The notes under the pieces: model-generated
Database searches by the model: none
Told to the model about the DNA's origin: nothing
The model's input: only the letters and a program-made list of their open reading frames with translations
Shown: positions 26,722 to 38,384 of the stretch, in pieces
Layout: each line of letters begins with the position of its first letter
Position numbering within the stretch: the stretch's first letter is position 1
Made by a program: the position numbers and the translations under genes
Assembly (NCBI RefSeq): GCF_030693405.1
Contig: NZ_JAUYAW010000057.1
Location: forward strand, 1-44,625
Source of the DNA: Phenylobacterium sp.
GTDB taxonomy: Bacteria; Pseudomonadota; Alphaproteobacteria; Caulobacterales; Caulobacteraceae
Direction: 5' to 3'
Length of the DNA: 44,625 nt

Positions 26722-28080
26722 ATGGCCGACGTCATTTGCGACGAGCGTCCCTTGGTGTTCGAGGATCTCGTCGCCTGGTTCGCCGACGGCTCCAAGGCCA
26801 AGGCCGACTGGCGCATCGGCGCCGAGCACGAGAAGTTCCCCTTCTATCTCAAGGATCATTCGCCGGTTCCCTATGATGGGCCCAATGGCATCCACGCCCT
26901 GCTGACCGGCCTGATGCGGTTCGGCTGGCAAGGGGTGTTCGAGGGTGACACCCTGATCGGGCTGGAGCGCAACGGCGCCAATGTCAGCCTGGAGCCTGGC
27001 GGCCAGTTCGAACTGTCCGGCGCGCCGCTGGGGGACCTGCACGAAATCTGCGACGAGACCGGGGGCCATCTGTCCGAGGTCAAGGCCGTGGCCGATGAAC
27101 TGGGCCTGGGTTTTCTGGGCCTCGGCTTCACGCCCACCTGGACGCGGGATCAGATCCCGGTGATGCCCAAGGGCCGCTACAAGATCATGCGCAACTACAT
27201 GCCGAAGGTCGGCGGCATGGGCCTGGACATGATGTTCCGCACCTGCACCGTGCAGGTGAACCTCGACTTCGGCTCTGAGGCCGACATGGTCAAGAAGTTC
27301 CGGACCAGCCTGGCCCTGCAGCCCGTGGCCACGGCCCTGTTCGCCAACTCGCCCTTCACCGAGGGCAAGCCCAACGGTTTCCTCTCGGCCCGGGCCAATG
27401 TCTGGACCGATGTGGATCCCGACCGGACCGGCATGCTGGACTTCGTGTTCAAGGACGGGTTCGGCTTCGAGACCTACGCCAACTACGCCCTCGACGTGCC
27501 CATGTACTTCGTCAAGCGCGAGGGCCGCTATATCGACGTGGCCGGCCGCTCGTTCCGGGAGTTCATGGAGGGCCGACTGCCGGAGCTGCCCGGCGAGCGC
27601 CCGACCATCAAGGACTGGGCCGACCACGTCACCACCATCTTCCCTGAGGTCCGGCTCAAATATTACCTCGAGATGCGGGGCGCCGACGCCGGCCCCTGGA
27701 GCCGCCTTTGCGCGCTTCCGGCCCTGTGGACGGGGCTCCTCTATGATCAGGCGGCGCTCGATGCGGCCTGGGATCTCTGCAAGGGCTGGTCGGTGGCCGA
27801 CCACGAAGGTCTGCGCGCCCAGGCGGCCAGGGTCGGTCTGAAGGCGCAGATCGATGGACGCACCCTGCAGGACGTGGCCAAGGACGTCCTGGTCATCGCC
27901 CGCCAGGGGCTGAAGGCGCGCAACCGCCTCAGCGGCGGCATGGTCGATGAGACCGGCTATCTGGCCGAGCTCGAAGACATCGCCGACACCGGCCTCACGC
28001 CCGCCGAGCGGATGCTCGAGCAGTATCATGGCGCCTGGGCCGGCGATCTCTCCAGGGTCTACAAGACGATGGCCTTCTAG
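26722..28080 (+). CDS. gshA: Glutamate-cysteine ligase (plant/alphaproteobacterial type)
   Basis: 452 residues from the ATG at 26722, placed after GGGAGAGAGAC; the frame is open to 26617 without coding character. The first step of glutathione synthesis joins glutamate and cysteine using ATP. The sequence is of the class shared by plants and alphaproteobacteria: RIGAEHEKFPF near the N-terminus, SLEPGGQFELSGAPL, GLGFTPTW, PKGRYKIMRNYMPKVG, MMFRTCTVQVNLDF and EVRLKYYLEMRGAD. Cys residues that form the redox switch in plant enzymes cannot be assigned by eye. Glutathione made here would be the likely source of substrate for the gamma-glutamyltransferase and MAPEG-like proteins of this window. Confidence 0.93.
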   Translation: MADVICDERPLVFEDLVAWFADGSKAKADWRIGAEHEKFPFYLKDHSPVPYDGPNGIHALLTGLMRFGWQGVFEGDTLIGLERNGANVSLEPGGQFELSGAPLGDLHEICDETGGHLSEVKAVADELGLGFLGLGFTPTWTRDQIPVMPKGRYKIMRNYMPKVGGMGLDMMFRTCTVQVNLDFGSEADMVKKFRTSLALQPVATALFANSPFTEGKPNGFLSARANVWTDVDPDRTGMLDFVFKDGFGFETYANYALDVPMYFVKREGRYIDVAGRSFREFMEGRLPELPGERPTIKDWADHVTTIFPEVRLKYYLEMRGADAGPWSRLCALPALWTGLLYDQAALDAAWDLCKGWSVADHEGLRAQAARVGLKAQIDGRTLQDVAKDVLVIARQGLKARNRLSGGMVDETGYLAELEDIADTGLTPAERMLEQYHGAWAGDLSRVYKTMAF

Positions 28081-28083
28081 GTC

Positions 28084-28563
28084 TCAGCCCTTGGGCTCTT
28101 CCACATTGGTGGGCCAGTGGTCCTTCTGGCTCTGGCCGCCGCCGGAGTCGGTGTGCTGGACCACGGCGTCCACATCGGTGCGGTGATCATGGGGCGAGGT
28201 GTCGCCGCTGACCGCGTAGACCTCGATCCGATCGGCATAGAAGGCCAGCCGCCCGTCGATCTGCACGGCGCCGGGCAGCGGGTCCTCATAGGTCCAGGCG
28301 ACGTTCTCCAGCACCTCGCCCTCCAGGGTCACGGTATAGTAGGCCGCATCGCCCTTGAACGGGCAGTGGGTGGAGCGGTCGGTGCGGGCGAAATAGCCCA
28401 TTTCGATGTCGCCGGTGGGGAAATAGGCCACCGGCGCCATGGCGCCTTCGGTCAGGATCAGGACGTCGTTGCTGTCGGCGATGATGTGACCTTGGTAGGC
28501 CGCCCGCATGCGGCCCGCAGCGGGGCGAATCTGCAGGGTGTGGTTCGGGCTGGTGTCGGACAT
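28084..28563 (-). CDS. DUF427 (NTP_transf_9) family protein
   Basis: 159 residues from the ATG at 28563 with GGAG 6 bases upstream; the frame to 28599 has no ribosome site. The core shows the DUF427 pattern: 'r.r..y.G..iadS.....l.E....p.yYfP..di' here as AAYQGHIIADSNDVLILTEGAMAPVAYFPTGDI, then CPFKGDAAYYTV and a late 'aW.YEdP...a..i.g..aFy.drv.v'. The family has a beta-tent fold with no known activity. A histidine-rich tail follows (SPHDHRTDVDAVVQHTD). It converges on the glutamate-cysteine ligase gene with a 3-base gap. Confidence 0.87.
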   Translation of the reverse strand: MSDTSPNHTLQIRPAAGRMRAAYQGHIIADSNDVLILTEGAMAPVAYFPTGDIEMGYFARTDRSTHCPFKGDAAYYTVTLEGEVLENVAWTYEDPLPGAVQIDGRLAFYADRIEVYAVSGDTSPHDHRTDVDAVVQHTDSGGGQSQKDHWPTNVEEPKG

Positions 28564-28768
28564 GGACGCTCTCCTTCGGGCCTCTGGTGAACGCGGCAAC
28601 CGCCTGCATGGCTCCAGACCTTCGTGATCGGCCAGCGCCTGGGCAAGCCTTGCTTGTCTCTGGCGCGAACGCGTGATCTTCTCCCCGCTTTCCCGGGCCG
28701 CCCGGGTTGAATGAACCTCGGCGCAGGCCTGCCGGCCGGCTCAACGCAGATCAAGCGGAAGTCGATTC

Positions 28769-30712
28769 ATGAACATCGTCGTCGTGCTCGGCGTGATCAT
28801 CACGCTGCTCACTGGCCTTCCTGTGTTGCTGCAGCTGATGCGCAACCACCCGCGAGGCCTGATCGTCCTGTTCTTCGCCGAGATGTGGGAGCGGTTCTCC
28901 TACTACGGGATGCGGGGCATCCTGATCTTCTACCTGACCCAGCACCTGTTGTTCGACGACGACGTCGCCAACGCCCAGTACGGCTCCTACACCTCCCTGG
29001 TCTACCTCCTGCCCCTGATCGGCGGCATCCTGGCCGACCGGTATCTCGGCACGCGCAAGGCCGTCGCCTTCGGCGCCCTGCTGCTGGTGGCGGGCCATCT
29101 GGCGATGGCGGTGGAAGGTGAACCCACACGCGAGACCCTGGCCTATGCCGGCCAGACCTACGAGGTTTCGCTTGAGGGCCGCATGGACGACCGTCAGGTC
29201 CGGCTGATGGTGGAGGGCGACGCCTACAGCTTTGGTCCGGCCGCCGGCGGCGGGCTGGAGATTGTCGGCTTGCCGGCGACCGCACCCTTGCCGGCCGTTT
29301 TGCCGGCGGGCAGCTATGAGATGGTCAAGACGGTCGATCCCGTGGGGGTCAACGTCTTCTATCTGGCTGTTTCCCTGATCATTCTGGGGGTGGGCTTCCT
29401 GAAGCCCAACATCTCCACCATTGTCGGACAGCTCTATCCGCAGGGGGATCCCCGCCGGGATTCCGGCTTCACCCTCTACTATTACGGGATCAATCTCGGC
29501 GCCTTCTGGGCCTCGGTGCTCTGCGGCCTGCTTGGCCAGCATTTCGGCTGGGGTTACGGCTTCGGCCTGGCCGGGATCGGCATGGCCCTGGGCTGGATCG
29601 TCTTCGTCCTCGGCAAGCCCCTGCTGGAAGGGAAGGGCGAGCCGCCCAATCCCGAGCTGCTGGCCAAGCCGGTGGTTGGGCCCGTCAACCGCGAATGGCT
29701 GATCTACCTGTCGACCATCCCGGCCATCGGCGCGGTCTGGTGGCTGGTCCAGCGCAACGCCGTGGTGGGCTGGGTGCTGAGCGTGGCGATCATCCTGTCG
29801 CTGATCATCATCGCCTATGTGATCCTCAAGGTCTGCCAGACCAAGGTCGAGCGGCAGCGGATGATGCTGGCCACCGTCCTGATCTTCGGCTCGGTGGTGT
29901 TCTGGACCCTGTTCGAACAGGCCGGCACCTCGCTCAATCTGTTTGCGGCCCGCAATGTGGACCTCTCGGTCACAGACGGCGCCACAAGCTTCCTCGGTAT
30001 CCCCATGGGCTCGCCCGAACAGCTGGCGGCGGCGGGCGTCGCTACCGACAGCTGGTGGAGCTGGATCGACGCCCGCTTCGCCGCGGCCCAGGTTCAGTCG
30101 TTCAATGCCGGCTTCATCCTGATCTTCGCCCCGATCTTCGCCGCCCTCTGGGCGTTCCTCGGCCGTCGGGGCCTGGACCCTGATCCGACCATGAAGTTCG
30201 GCCTCGGCATGGTGCAGGCCGGTCTCGGCTTCATGGTGGTGGTGTGGAGCGCAGGGCTCGCCGACGACAGCTTCCGCGTGCCGCTGATGGTTCTGGGCCT
30301 GCTCTACCTGTTGCACACCACGGGTGAGCTGTTCCTCTCGCCGGTCGGCCTGTCGGAGATCACCAAACTATCTCTGGCCTCGGTGGTGTCCTTCATGATG
30401 GCCGTCTGGTTCCTCTCCAGCGCCATCGCTCAGTATGTGGGCGGCTGGATCGCCGGTCTCGCCGGGACCGAAACCCTGGGCGGCCAGGTGCTGGACCCGG
30501 CCGCGGCGCTGCGAACCTCACTCGAGGTCTTCCAGATGCTCGGCTACTGGGGCCTGGCGGCGGGGGCGGTGTTCATCGTGCTCAGCTTCTTCATCAAGGG
30601 CTGGGCGCATGGGGTGGAGACCGGGCATGGACCCTCGCCGGAACCCATCGCGCCCACCGTCGATGGGGAACGCCAGGCGGTGAACCCTCAGACCCTGCGG
30701 GATGATCGGTAG
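28769..30712 (+). CDS. POT/PTR family proton-dependent oligopeptide transporter
   Basis: 647 residues, longer than the roughly 500 of classical POTs. The proton-coupling ExxERFxYY motif is EMWERFSYY (38-46); GVGFLKPNISTIVGQLY and FTLYYYGINLGAF are the PTR2 signatures, and FWTLFEQAGTSLNLFA matches helix 7. Two large insertions are seen: about 80 residues between helices 3 and 4 (115-193), predicted extracytoplasmic and beta-rich, and about 50 residues after helix 7 (395-445). It would import di- and tripeptides. A GGAAG 8 bases before the ATG supports the start. It converges on the TonB-dependent receptor gene. Confidence 0.9.
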   Translation: MNIVVVLGVIITLLTGLPVLLQLMRNHPRGLIVLFFAEMWERFSYYGMRGILIFYLTQHLLFDDDVANAQYGSYTSLVYLLPLIGGILADRYLGTRKAVAFGALLLVAGHLAMAVEGEPTRETLAYAGQTYEVSLEGRMDDRQVRLMVEGDAYSFGPAAGGGLEIVGLPATAPLPAVLPAGSYEMVKTVDPVGVNVFYLAVSLIILGVGFLKPNISTIVGQLYPQGDPRRDSGFTLYYYGINLGAFWASVLCGLLGQHFGWGYGFGLAGIGMALGWIVFVLGKPLLEGKGEPPNPELLAKPVVGPVNREWLIYLSTIPAIGAVWWLVQRNAVVGWVLSVAIILSLIIIAYVILKVCQTKVERQRMMLATVLIFGSVVFWTLFEQAGTSLNLFAARNVDLSVTDGATSFLGIPMGSPEQLAAAGVATDSWWSWIDARFAAAQVQSFNAGFILIFAPIFAALWAFLGRRGLDPDPTMKFGLGMVQAGLGFMVVVWSAGLADDSFRVPLMVLGLLYLLHTTGELFLSPVGLSEITKLSLASVVSFMMAVWFLSSAIAQYVGGWIAGLAGTETLGGQVLDPAAALRTSLEVFQMLGYWGLAAGAVFIVLSFFIKGWAHGVETGHGPSPEPIAPTVDGERQAVNPQTLRDDR

Positions 30713-30727
30713 TCTCAGGTCGGTTGA

Positions 30728-30752
30728 GCGGGCGGCCGGTCTGGCCGCCCGC
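30728..30752. terminator. Bidirectional hairpin between POT transporter and TonB receptor
   Basis: A perfect 10-bp stem GCGGGCGGCC / GGCCGCCCGC with a 5-base loop sits in the 51-base gap between two convergent genes, 16 bases after one stop and 11 after the other. No T-run follows on either strand, so termination may be weak or Rho-assisted. Position makes a shared terminator the best guess. Confidence 0.55.
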
Positions 30753-30763
30753 CCGTCCGTCCG

Positions 30764-32818
30764 TCAGCCGCCGAGCGTCCGGCTGACCCGCAGGCGGTAC
30801 ATGCGGCCAAACTGGATGTCGCGGTCCTCCACATAGGCGATGGGGGCGGTGTCGCGGGGGCCGGCATAGACCGTGCGGGTGCGGCGCATGCCCCGCTCGG
30901 TGATGTTGGGAATCTCGAACCGGATCGCCCATTCCGGACGCGGCTTCCATTCGACGAAGGGCACGACGAAGGTCTTGAGCTTGGTCGTGGAAATCTCGTC
31001 GTAGCGGTAATAGGTCTCCCGCCAGGCGCCGAACACATCGATCCCCCAGACCGATTTCCAGGCGGGCAGGTCCTGGCTGTAGTGGGCCTCCCATTCCAGG
31101 GCGCGCAGGCCGGAGATCTCCCGGTTTTCGCCCGTGGTGGGATCATCCACCGCCGAGCGACGCCAGGTGGCCTCACCCCGCAGCTGGGCGCCCTTCACCC
31201 CCAGCCGCTCCAGGGGCAGGGTCAGGGTCAGGGCGAGCTCCTCGCGCACCCCTTCGCCGATATTGGCCGGGGCGTCATAGATCCCGCCGCCCACCAGACG
31301 CACCGGCGCCCGATCGACCACATCGGTGATCTCGGCGCGGCGCAGCGTGATCACAGCGGCGCCGCTGGTCCAGAACCGACGCTCCAACGCCGCCTCCACC
31401 AGCCATTCCTGGGCCGGGTCCAGGTCGGGATTGCCGGCGGTCAGCACGCCGGTGTTCAGGGACGAGGAGGCGACGAAGTCGTCGAAGTCGAGCTGGCCGA
31501 CGCTGCGCTCGATGCTGACGCGCAACTGGGTCCTGGGGTCGTGCGCCCAGCTGATGCTGAGCCGCGGCTTGGCGAAGGCCAGGGACTTCTCCAGGACCAC
31601 GTCGCCCTGGGCAGTGATGTCGGAGGCCTCATAGCGCAGGGCGCTGTCCAGCGTCAGCCGCGGGGTGGCCCGCCAGGCGGACTTCAGGAAGACCTCCGCG
31701 CGGCGCTCCTCCACCTCCACATTGGCGGCGGGCAGGGCGACGGGCGTCCCGTTGCGGTCAAACCGCGTGCGGCTCTCCAGGGTGTTGAGCGCCGTCTCCG
31801 CGCCCAGCTCCCAGGACAGGGTCTGCGTCTGGCGCCAGCGCAGCACGCCGCGCCCGATGGTCTCCACCGTGTCGCTCTCAAGGGCGAACCGCACCTGTTC
31901 GAGGGGGTCCTTGAAGGTGGCCTCGAAGGTCTCATTGGCGGTCTGTCGCAGGCCGATCAGCTCCAGGCTGGTGCGGGTCCCCAGGGGCCGGGTGAAGGCG
32001 GCGCCCAGCTCGGTCTCGGCGAGTTCAACATCGTCGTGGGAGACTTCGAGAGGTCCGCCCGCCCGGCCGAGATTGCGTTCGTCATACTCGAAGTTGTCGA
32101 CGAACAGCCGGCCGTTGACCCGGAACTGGCCACCCAGCAGGGGCTTTTCGATGGCGCCGGTGAGGGCCGCATTGGTCCCCAGCCCCTCGCTGTCCACATC
32201 GCTGAGGATGAGGGGAACCCCCTGGGCGTCCACCCGGACCCGGGGGCCCTGACCGGCGCCGTCATCGACGCCCTGGCCGCCCACCAGGCCGGCCTCCCAG
32301 GCCAGGTCGCCGACCCGACCCGAGCCTTCGGCCCGGAAGCCCAGGAGATTGCGGCCGTCATAGACCTGCCGGTCCGCCAGGGCGATCAGGCCCTGCAGGG
32401 TGTTGGTCTCGGCGCGAATGAGATTGGCCATCACCGACTTGCCCTGCATGTCGATGCCCGGCGCCCCGCCGCGAATCAGATCGATCCGCAGGACCTGAGA
32501 GGCGGGCATGCGCCGCAGGATTTCCTCCAGGCTGTCGGACTTGGAGGCCGGCCGGCGTCCGTCGATCAGCACATTGCCCGCCGCGCCCTCGAAGCCGCGG
32601 ACATTGTCGCCGCCGTCGAGGACGAAGCCTGGCAGTCGCTGGATCATGTCCAGGGCCGTGGTCGGGCGGGCCTCGGCAAAGAAGTCCGGCGCATAGCTGG
32701 TCACCCCCTGGGTGCTGGCGGGGGCGGCCTGTTCCGTGGGGGCCTGGGCCAGGGCGGCGGCGGGGATGATGAGCGGGCAGGCTGCGGCCAGGGCAGCCAG
32801 GCGGTGTCTTTGATACAT
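30764..32818 (-). CDS. TonB-dependent outer membrane receptor
   Basis: 684 residues with a signal peptide (cut near ALAQ, residue 25). The plug domain (about 45-140) has ALDMIQRLPGFVLDGGDNVRGFEGAAGNVLIDGRRPASKSD and LRIDLIRGGAPGIDM, typical of the TonB plug. The remainder alternates short aromatic strands as expected for a 22-strand barrel; it is smaller than siderophore receptors and lacks a FecA-type N-terminal signalling domain. The C-terminus VSRTLGG lacks the usual final aromatic residue. Ligand unknown; no TonB, ExbBD or regulator is adjacent. A CAGGAGACGCC ribosome site precedes the start. Confidence 0.88.
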   Translation of the reverse strand: MYQRHRLAALAAACPLIIPAAALAQAPTEQAAPASTQGVTSYAPDFFAEARPTTALDMIQRLPGFVLDGGDNVRGFEGAAGNVLIDGRRPASKSDSLEEILRRMPASQVLRIDLIRGGAPGIDMQGKSVMANLIRAETNTLQGLIALADRQVYDGRNLLGFRAEGSGRVGDLAWEAGLVGGQGVDDGAGQGPRVRVDAQGVPLILSDVDSEGLGTNAALTGAIEKPLLGGQFRVNGRLFVDNFEYDERNLGRAGGPLEVSHDDVELAETELGAAFTRPLGTRTSLELIGLRQTANETFEATFKDPLEQVRFALESDTVETIGRGVLRWRQTQTLSWELGAETALNTLESRTRFDRNGTPVALPAANVEVEERRAEVFLKSAWRATPRLTLDSALRYEASDITAQGDVVLEKSLAFAKPRLSISWAHDPRTQLRVSIERSVGQLDFDDFVASSSLNTGVLTAGNPDLDPAQEWLVEAALERRFWTSGAAVITLRRAEITDVVDRAPVRLVGGGIYDAPANIGEGVREELALTLTLPLERLGVKGAQLRGEATWRRSAVDDPTTGENREISGLRALEWEAHYSQDLPAWKSVWGIDVFGAWRETYYRYDEISTTKLKTFVVPFVEWKPRPEWAIRFEIPNITERGMRRTRTVYAGPRDTAPIAYVEDRDIQFGRMYRLRVSRTLGG

Positions 32819-32871
32819 CTGGGCGTCTCCTGGAGCGCAGATGATCCAGGGTCGAGCCTACGCCCTAGTTA

Positions 32872-32886
32872 AATCTGAGACAGATT
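32872..32886. promoter_or_regulatory. 6-3-6 inverted repeat upstream of the TonB receptor
   Basis: AATCTG, AGA, CAGATT forms a perfect 6-bp inverted repeat about 55 bases upstream of the receptor start, between tldD and the receptor on the minus strand. It is AT-rich in a GC-rich genome and adjoins a TTTAACTA stretch that could serve as a -10. A repressor-binding operator is possible. Its length and sequence do not match a full Fur box. Confidence 0.35.
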
Positions 32887-32916
32887 CGCAGATCGTGGGT
32901 CTGGGCCGTCGGGCGC

Positions 32917-34350
32917 CTAGAGGCTGGTGCCCCCGACGGTCAGTCCCGTGATCTTCAGGGACGGCTGGCCGACACCCACCGGCAGGCTCTGGCCGGACTT
33001 GCCGCAGACCCCCACGCCGGGATCGAAGGCGAAGTCGTCGCCGATCATGGTCACCCGGGTCAGCGCCGAGGGACCATCGCCGATCAGGGTCGCGCCCTTC
33101 ACCGGACGGGTCACCTTGCCGTCTTCGATCAGATAGGCCTCGGTGCACTGGAAGACGAACTTGCCATTGGTGATGTCCACCTGGCCGCCGCCGAAATTGG
33201 CGCAATAGAGGCCGCGCTTGGTGGAGGCGATCATCTCGGCCTGCGGCGTGGAGCCGCCTTCCATGGCGGTGTTGGTCATCCGCGGCATTGGCATGTGAGC
33301 GTAGGACTGGCGGCGGCCATTGCCGGTGACGGCCAGGCCCATGAGCCGAGCGCTCATCCGGTCATGCATGTAGCCGACCAGAATTCCGTCCTCGATCAGC
33401 ACGGTGCGCTCAGTGGGCGTTCCCTCGTCGTCGACGGTGAGTGAGCCGCGGCGTCCGGCCAGGGCGCCGTCGTCGAACACGGTGACGCCTGGGGCGGCGA
33501 CCCGCTGACCGATCTTGCCGGAAAAGGCCGAGGTGCCCTTGCGGTTGAAGTCGCCCTCCAGCCCGTGGCCGACGGCCTCGTGCAGCAGGACGCCGTTCCA
33601 GCCGGGGCCCAGGACCACGTCCATCTCGCCCGCAGGGCAGGCGACCGCCTCCAGGTTGACCAGGGCCTGGCGCAGAGCCTCTTCGCCCTGCTCGCGCCAG
33701 GCCTCAGGGGAGATCCAGGCGTCGTAGCCGGCGCGGCCGCCGGCGCCGGCGAAGCCCGCCTCGCGGCGGCCATCCTTTTCCACCGTCACCTGAATATTGA
33801 TGCGTGACAGGGGCCGCACGTCGCGGATCAGCCGGCCGTCGGCCCGCAGAATCTCCACGATGCGTCGCTCGGCCGTAAGGCTGGCCATGACCTGGACGAC
33901 GCGGGGATCGCGGGCTCTCGCCCAGGCGTCGATCTCCTGCAGCAGGGCGACCTTCTCGGCGAAGTCCGGCGCGGCCAGCGGATCGTCATCGCCATAGTGG
34001 CGGATGTTGGTGGCCCGGGGGCCCTCCGCAGCGACGCCTTCATAGCCGCGCTTGGCCAGGGCGGCTGAGGACGCGGCCCGGCGCAGGGCGGCTTCGGAAA
34101 TCTCGCTGGAATGGGCGTAGCCGGCCGTCTCGCCCGCCACCACCCGCAGGCCGAAGCCCTCGGTCGAATCATAGGCCGCTGACTTCAGCCGGCCGTCGTC
34201 GAACAGGAAGGACTCGCTCTCCGACCGCTCGGCGAAAATCTCCCCGTCATCGGCGCCGGCCAGGGCCTCGCCGAGGATTTCCCGGGCCCGCTCCGGGGCG
34301 ACCCCGCAGGAGTCCAGGATCGAGGGCGCGGAAATATGGGCGTTCATCAT
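32917..34350 (-). CDS. tldD: TldD, zinc-bearing subunit of the TldD/TldE metallopeptidase
   Basis: 477 residues, with tandem ATG codons at 34350 and 34347 after AAGGA. The catalytic HExxxH motif is intact in LLHEAVGHGLEGDF (His257, Glu258, His262), and a late Cys449 in GVGVCGKSGQ matches the Cys ligand of the family. Other landmarks are GGGQVDITNGKFVFQCTEAYLIEDGKVTRPVKGATLIG and the N-terminal DDGRLKSAAYDSTEGFGLRV. It forms a heterodimer with TldE/PmbA, also encoded in this window at 7137-8477. The pair degrades unfolded peptides and matures certain modified peptides. In several Caulobacterales the gene sits beside the cox cluster, as here. Confidence 0.95.
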   Translation of the reverse strand: MMNAHISAPSILDSCGVAPERAREILGEALAGADDGEIFAERSESESFLFDDGRLKSAAYDSTEGFGLRVVAGETAGYAHSSEISEAALRRAASSAALAKRGYEGVAAEGPRATNIRHYGDDDPLAAPDFAEKVALLQEIDAWARARDPRVVQVMASLTAERRIVEILRADGRLIRDVRPLSRINIQVTVEKDGRREAGFAGAGGRAGYDAWISPEAWREQGEEALRQALVNLEAVACPAGEMDVVLGPGWNGVLLHEAVGHGLEGDFNRKGTSAFSGKIGQRVAAPGVTVFDDGALAGRRGSLTVDDEGTPTERTVLIEDGILVGYMHDRMSARLMGLAVTGNGRRQSYAHMPMPRMTNTAMEGGSTPQAEMIASTKRGLYCANFGGGQVDITNGKFVFQCTEAYLIEDGKVTRPVKGATLIGDGPSALTRVTMIGDDFAFDPGVGVCGKSGQSLPVGVGQPSLKITGLTVGGTSL

Positions 34351-34505
34351 TAAGTCCTTCGGCGGGGCGTCAGGCTGGCCTGCTCAAAGACATAGGGTCT
34401 CGTAGGGGTCTCGTCACGGGGCGCCGTCCGGGCGCCGGTTCGGCGTGCGTCATTTGGTCCGAAATCGCCTCGTAAACGTGATGGCCCTTGTGGCGGGCTA
34501 TCGCC

Positions 34506-34534
34506 TTGGCAATTTGGGGGAGAGCGCGTATGCA
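34506..34534 (+). promoter_or_regulatory. Candidate promoter of the cytochrome oxidase operon
   Basis: TTGGCA (34506-34511), a 17-base spacer and TATGCA (34529-34534) lie 115 bases upstream of ctaC in the 298-base divergent gap from tldD. The match is fair and the spacing ideal, but the region has other partial matches. The rest of the gap holds no gene I can support. Confidence 0.35.
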
Positions 34535-34648
34535 CGCGCCTTGAGGGCCTGGCGGCGGACGCCTTTTCGCTGCGTGAGCCTCGTTTCAGTCGCGGATCGG
34601 CTCAGGGCATTTCCCCGACGCCGGCCCCGCCAAAGAGACCGAGGGGAT

Positions 34649-37293
<2,645 letters not shown>

Positions 37294-37316
37294 CCGGCCG
37301 GCCCGGCCATGACCCT

Positions 37317-37350
37317 GGGGCGCGGTTCGGTCACACCCGAACCGCGCCCC
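37317..37350. terminator. 14-bp stem hairpin between ctaD and ctaB
   Basis: GGGGCGCGGTTCGG and its exact complement, separated by a 6-base loop TCACAC, start 23 bases after the ctaD stop and are followed by TTCGTCTTGT. This is the most stable structure in the window. Since ctaB must still be expressed, it is more likely a partial terminator or RNA-processing barrier that raises ctaCD over the assembly genes than a full stop. Confidence 0.6.
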
Positions 37351-37385
37351 TTCGTCTTGTGAGAGCCCCGTTTAGGAGTATGTCT

Positions 37386-38384
37386 TTGGCGACCATGACG
37401 AGCGCCATCACCGCCACCCCGGACGCCACGGACTCCCCAGCCCGCTGGCAGGACTATCTGCAGCTGCTCAAGCCGCGGGTCATGTCGCTCGTGGTGTTCA
37501 CCGGCGCCACGGGACTGGTCTGCGCCAAGGCGCCGATCCACCCGTTGCTGGGGGCGGTGGCCGTCCTGTGCATCGCCGTGGGCGCCGGCGCGTCCGGCGC
37601 GCTGAACATGTGGTACGACGCCGACATCGACGCCCAGATGCGCCGCACCCGCGGCCGGCCTGTGCCGGCGGGACGAATCAAGGGGGCCGAGGCCCTGTCC
37701 ATGGGGATCATCCTCTCCCTGCTGTCGGTGATGTTCATGGGGGTGGCCGTCAACTGGCTGGCCGCCGGACTGCTCGCCTTCACCATCTTCTTCTACGCCG
37801 TCGTCTACACCATGTGGCTCAAGCGCTGGACGGCGCAGAACATCGTCATCGGCGGGTTGGCCGGCGCCTTGCCGCCGGTCATCGGCTGGGCGGCCGCGGC
37901 CGGCGAGGTTCCGCTGAACGCCTGGCTGCTCTGCGCCATCATCTTCATGTGGACCCCGGCCCATTTCTGGGCGCTGGCCCTCTATTCCAGCGAGGACTAC
38001 GAGAAGGCCGGCGTGCCCATGATGCCGGTCGTCGCCGGAGCAGCCTCCACCCGCAGACAGATCTTCATCTACAGCCTGTTGTTTGTGCCCATCTGCCTGC
38101 TGCCGGCCTTCACCGGTCTGGGCGGCCTGCCGTACCTGGCGGTCGCCGCCATGGGCGGGCTGGTCTTCCTCATCCTGGCCTGGCGGGTGATGCGCAGCCG
38201 GGCGGGCGACAGCGCCGATCCCCGGCTGGACGGGCGTCTGTATGACGTGCGGGCCGGCGCCCGGGACGCGCGGAACCTGTTCGCCTTCTCGATCCTCTAT
38301 CTGACCCTGATCTTCGCGACCCTGCTGGTCGAGGCGAGCCTGGGCCTGCCCACCTTCCTGAACCTGATCCCTGGAGGCGTCTGA
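37386..38384 (+). CDS. ctaB: Protohaem IX farnesyltransferase (haem O synthase)
   Basis: 332 residues from TTG at 37386, chosen because AGGAG (37374-37378) is 7 bases upstream; an ATG at 37380 is only one base from that site, and ATG 37395 is a second alternative. UbiA-superfamily membrane prenyltransferase: motif 1 [22 protein letters not shown], and the conserved [28 protein letters not shown] and [13 protein letters not shown]. It attaches a farnesyl group to haem b to give haem O, precursor of the haem a used by the ctaD product. It sits in the cox operon after a strong hairpin. Confidence 0.93.
   Translation: MATMTSAITATPDATDSPARWQDYLQLLKPRVMSLVVFTGATGLVCAKAPIHPLLGAVAVLCIAVGAGASGALNMWYDADIDAQMRRTRGRPVPAGRIKGAEALSMGIILSLLSVMFMGVAVNWLAAGLLAFTIFFYAVVYTMWLKRWTAQNIVIGGLAGALPPVIGWAAAAGEVPLNAWLLCAIIFMWTPAHFWALALYSSEDYEKAGVPMMPVVAGAASTRRQIFIYSLLFVPICLLPAFTGLGGLPYLAVAAMGGLVFLILAWRVMRSRAGDSADPRLDGRLYDVRAGARDARNLFAFSILYLTLIFATLLVEASLGLPTFLNLIPGGV

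Noticed and set aside
31082..32872. 596-residue plus-strand frame opposite the TonB-dependent receptor
   Set aside because: Shadow of the receptor's codon pattern; no start signal or recognisable domain.
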